In this document: positions 23,657-23,666 of the stretch, one piece after another
Numbering within the stretch: position 1 is the first letter of the stretch
Layout: each line of letters opens with the position of its first letter
From: Thioalkalivibrio sp.
GTDB taxonomy: Bacteria; Pseudomonadota; Gammaproteobacteria; Ectothiorhodospirales; Ectothiorhodospiraceae
Direction of reading: 5' to 3'
Assembly (NCBI GenBank): GCA_007136145.1
Contig: SLHN01000103.1
Span: 1-23,666, forward strand
Length of the DNA stretch: 23,666 nucleotides
The notes under the pieces: model-generated
The model's database searches: none
Told to the model about the DNA's origin: nothing
The model's input: only the letters and a program-made list of their open reading frames with translations
Made by a program: the position numbers and the translations under genes

Positions 23657-23666
23657 ATGCCGAATA

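Noticed and set aside
1..23666. tRNA, rRNA, CRISPR arrays, insertion sequences or prophage
   Set aside because: No tRNA-like cloverleaf, rRNA core sequence, repeat-spacer pattern, transposase or terminal inverted repeat pair was seen on either strand.

Overview
The window looks like a chromosomal core region of a high-GC gammaproteobacterium. By eye the GC content is in the low sixties, with strong G/C preference at third codon positions. The gene order rnhB-dnaE-accA-tilS-pyrG-kdsA-eno-ftsB-ispD-(two extra genes)-ispF is the classic gammaproteobacterial backbone. The lexA-imuA-imuB cassette, the metal-type KdsA and the extra lipoate ligase gene suggest a Chromatiales or Ectothiorhodospiraceae-like, possibly sulfur-oxidising lineage. 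That placement is inference and no phylogenetic marker RNA is present.

Layout. Positions 1-518 hold the N-terminal part of a Gfo/Idh/MocA oxidoreductase on the minus strand. It is divergent from a long plus-strand run: rnhB (687), dnaE, accA, tilS, pyrG, kdsA, eno, ftsB, ispD, a lipoate-protein ligase, a ceramidase-like membrane protein and ispF (to 14525). Many of these genes touch or overlap (ATGA or TGATG junctions), so they are probably co-transcribed in blocks. A hairpin plus T-run at the tilS stop codon separates accA-tilS from pyrG. A minus-strand block follows: imuB, imuA and lexA (read lexA to imuA to imuB) with a perfect SOS box upstream of lexA, then a NodI/NodJ-like ABC exporter pair. 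The window ends on the plus strand with trkA, trkH (potassium uptake) and an ORF at 22781-23644.

How the genes work together. dnaE and rnhB serve replication and RNA removal, accA starts fatty acid synthesis, tilS modifies tRNA-Ile2, pyrG makes CTP (also needed for CMP-Kdo), kdsA makes Kdo-8-phosphate for lipopolysaccharide, eno is glycolytic, ftsB is part of the divisome, and ispD and ispF are two steps of the MEP isoprenoid pathway. LexA with ImuA/ImuB forms a damage-inducible mutagenesis module. TrkA is the regulatory subunit of the TrkH potassium channel-like transporter.

The most unusual object is the last ORF. Residues 1 to about 175 are GTP cyclohydrolase II-like with all three zinc cysteines. 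From about residue 175 to the stop the protein is the C-terminal segment of tryptophan synthase beta chain. The switch falls on a Y-x-L-Q-D motif that both families carry. The fusion loses the RibA residues equivalent to E. coli D126 and R128 and the TrpB PLP lysine, so neither canonical activity is expected. It is either a real recombinant gene or an assembly chimera. Other notable points are the four-ligand metal-type KdsA, an AT-rich rare-codon island inside trkH, an ImuB with an N-terminal extension carrying a clamp-binding-like motif, lipoate ligase and ceramidase-like genes inserted between ispD and ispF, and an 18-bp near-perfect palindrome before eno.
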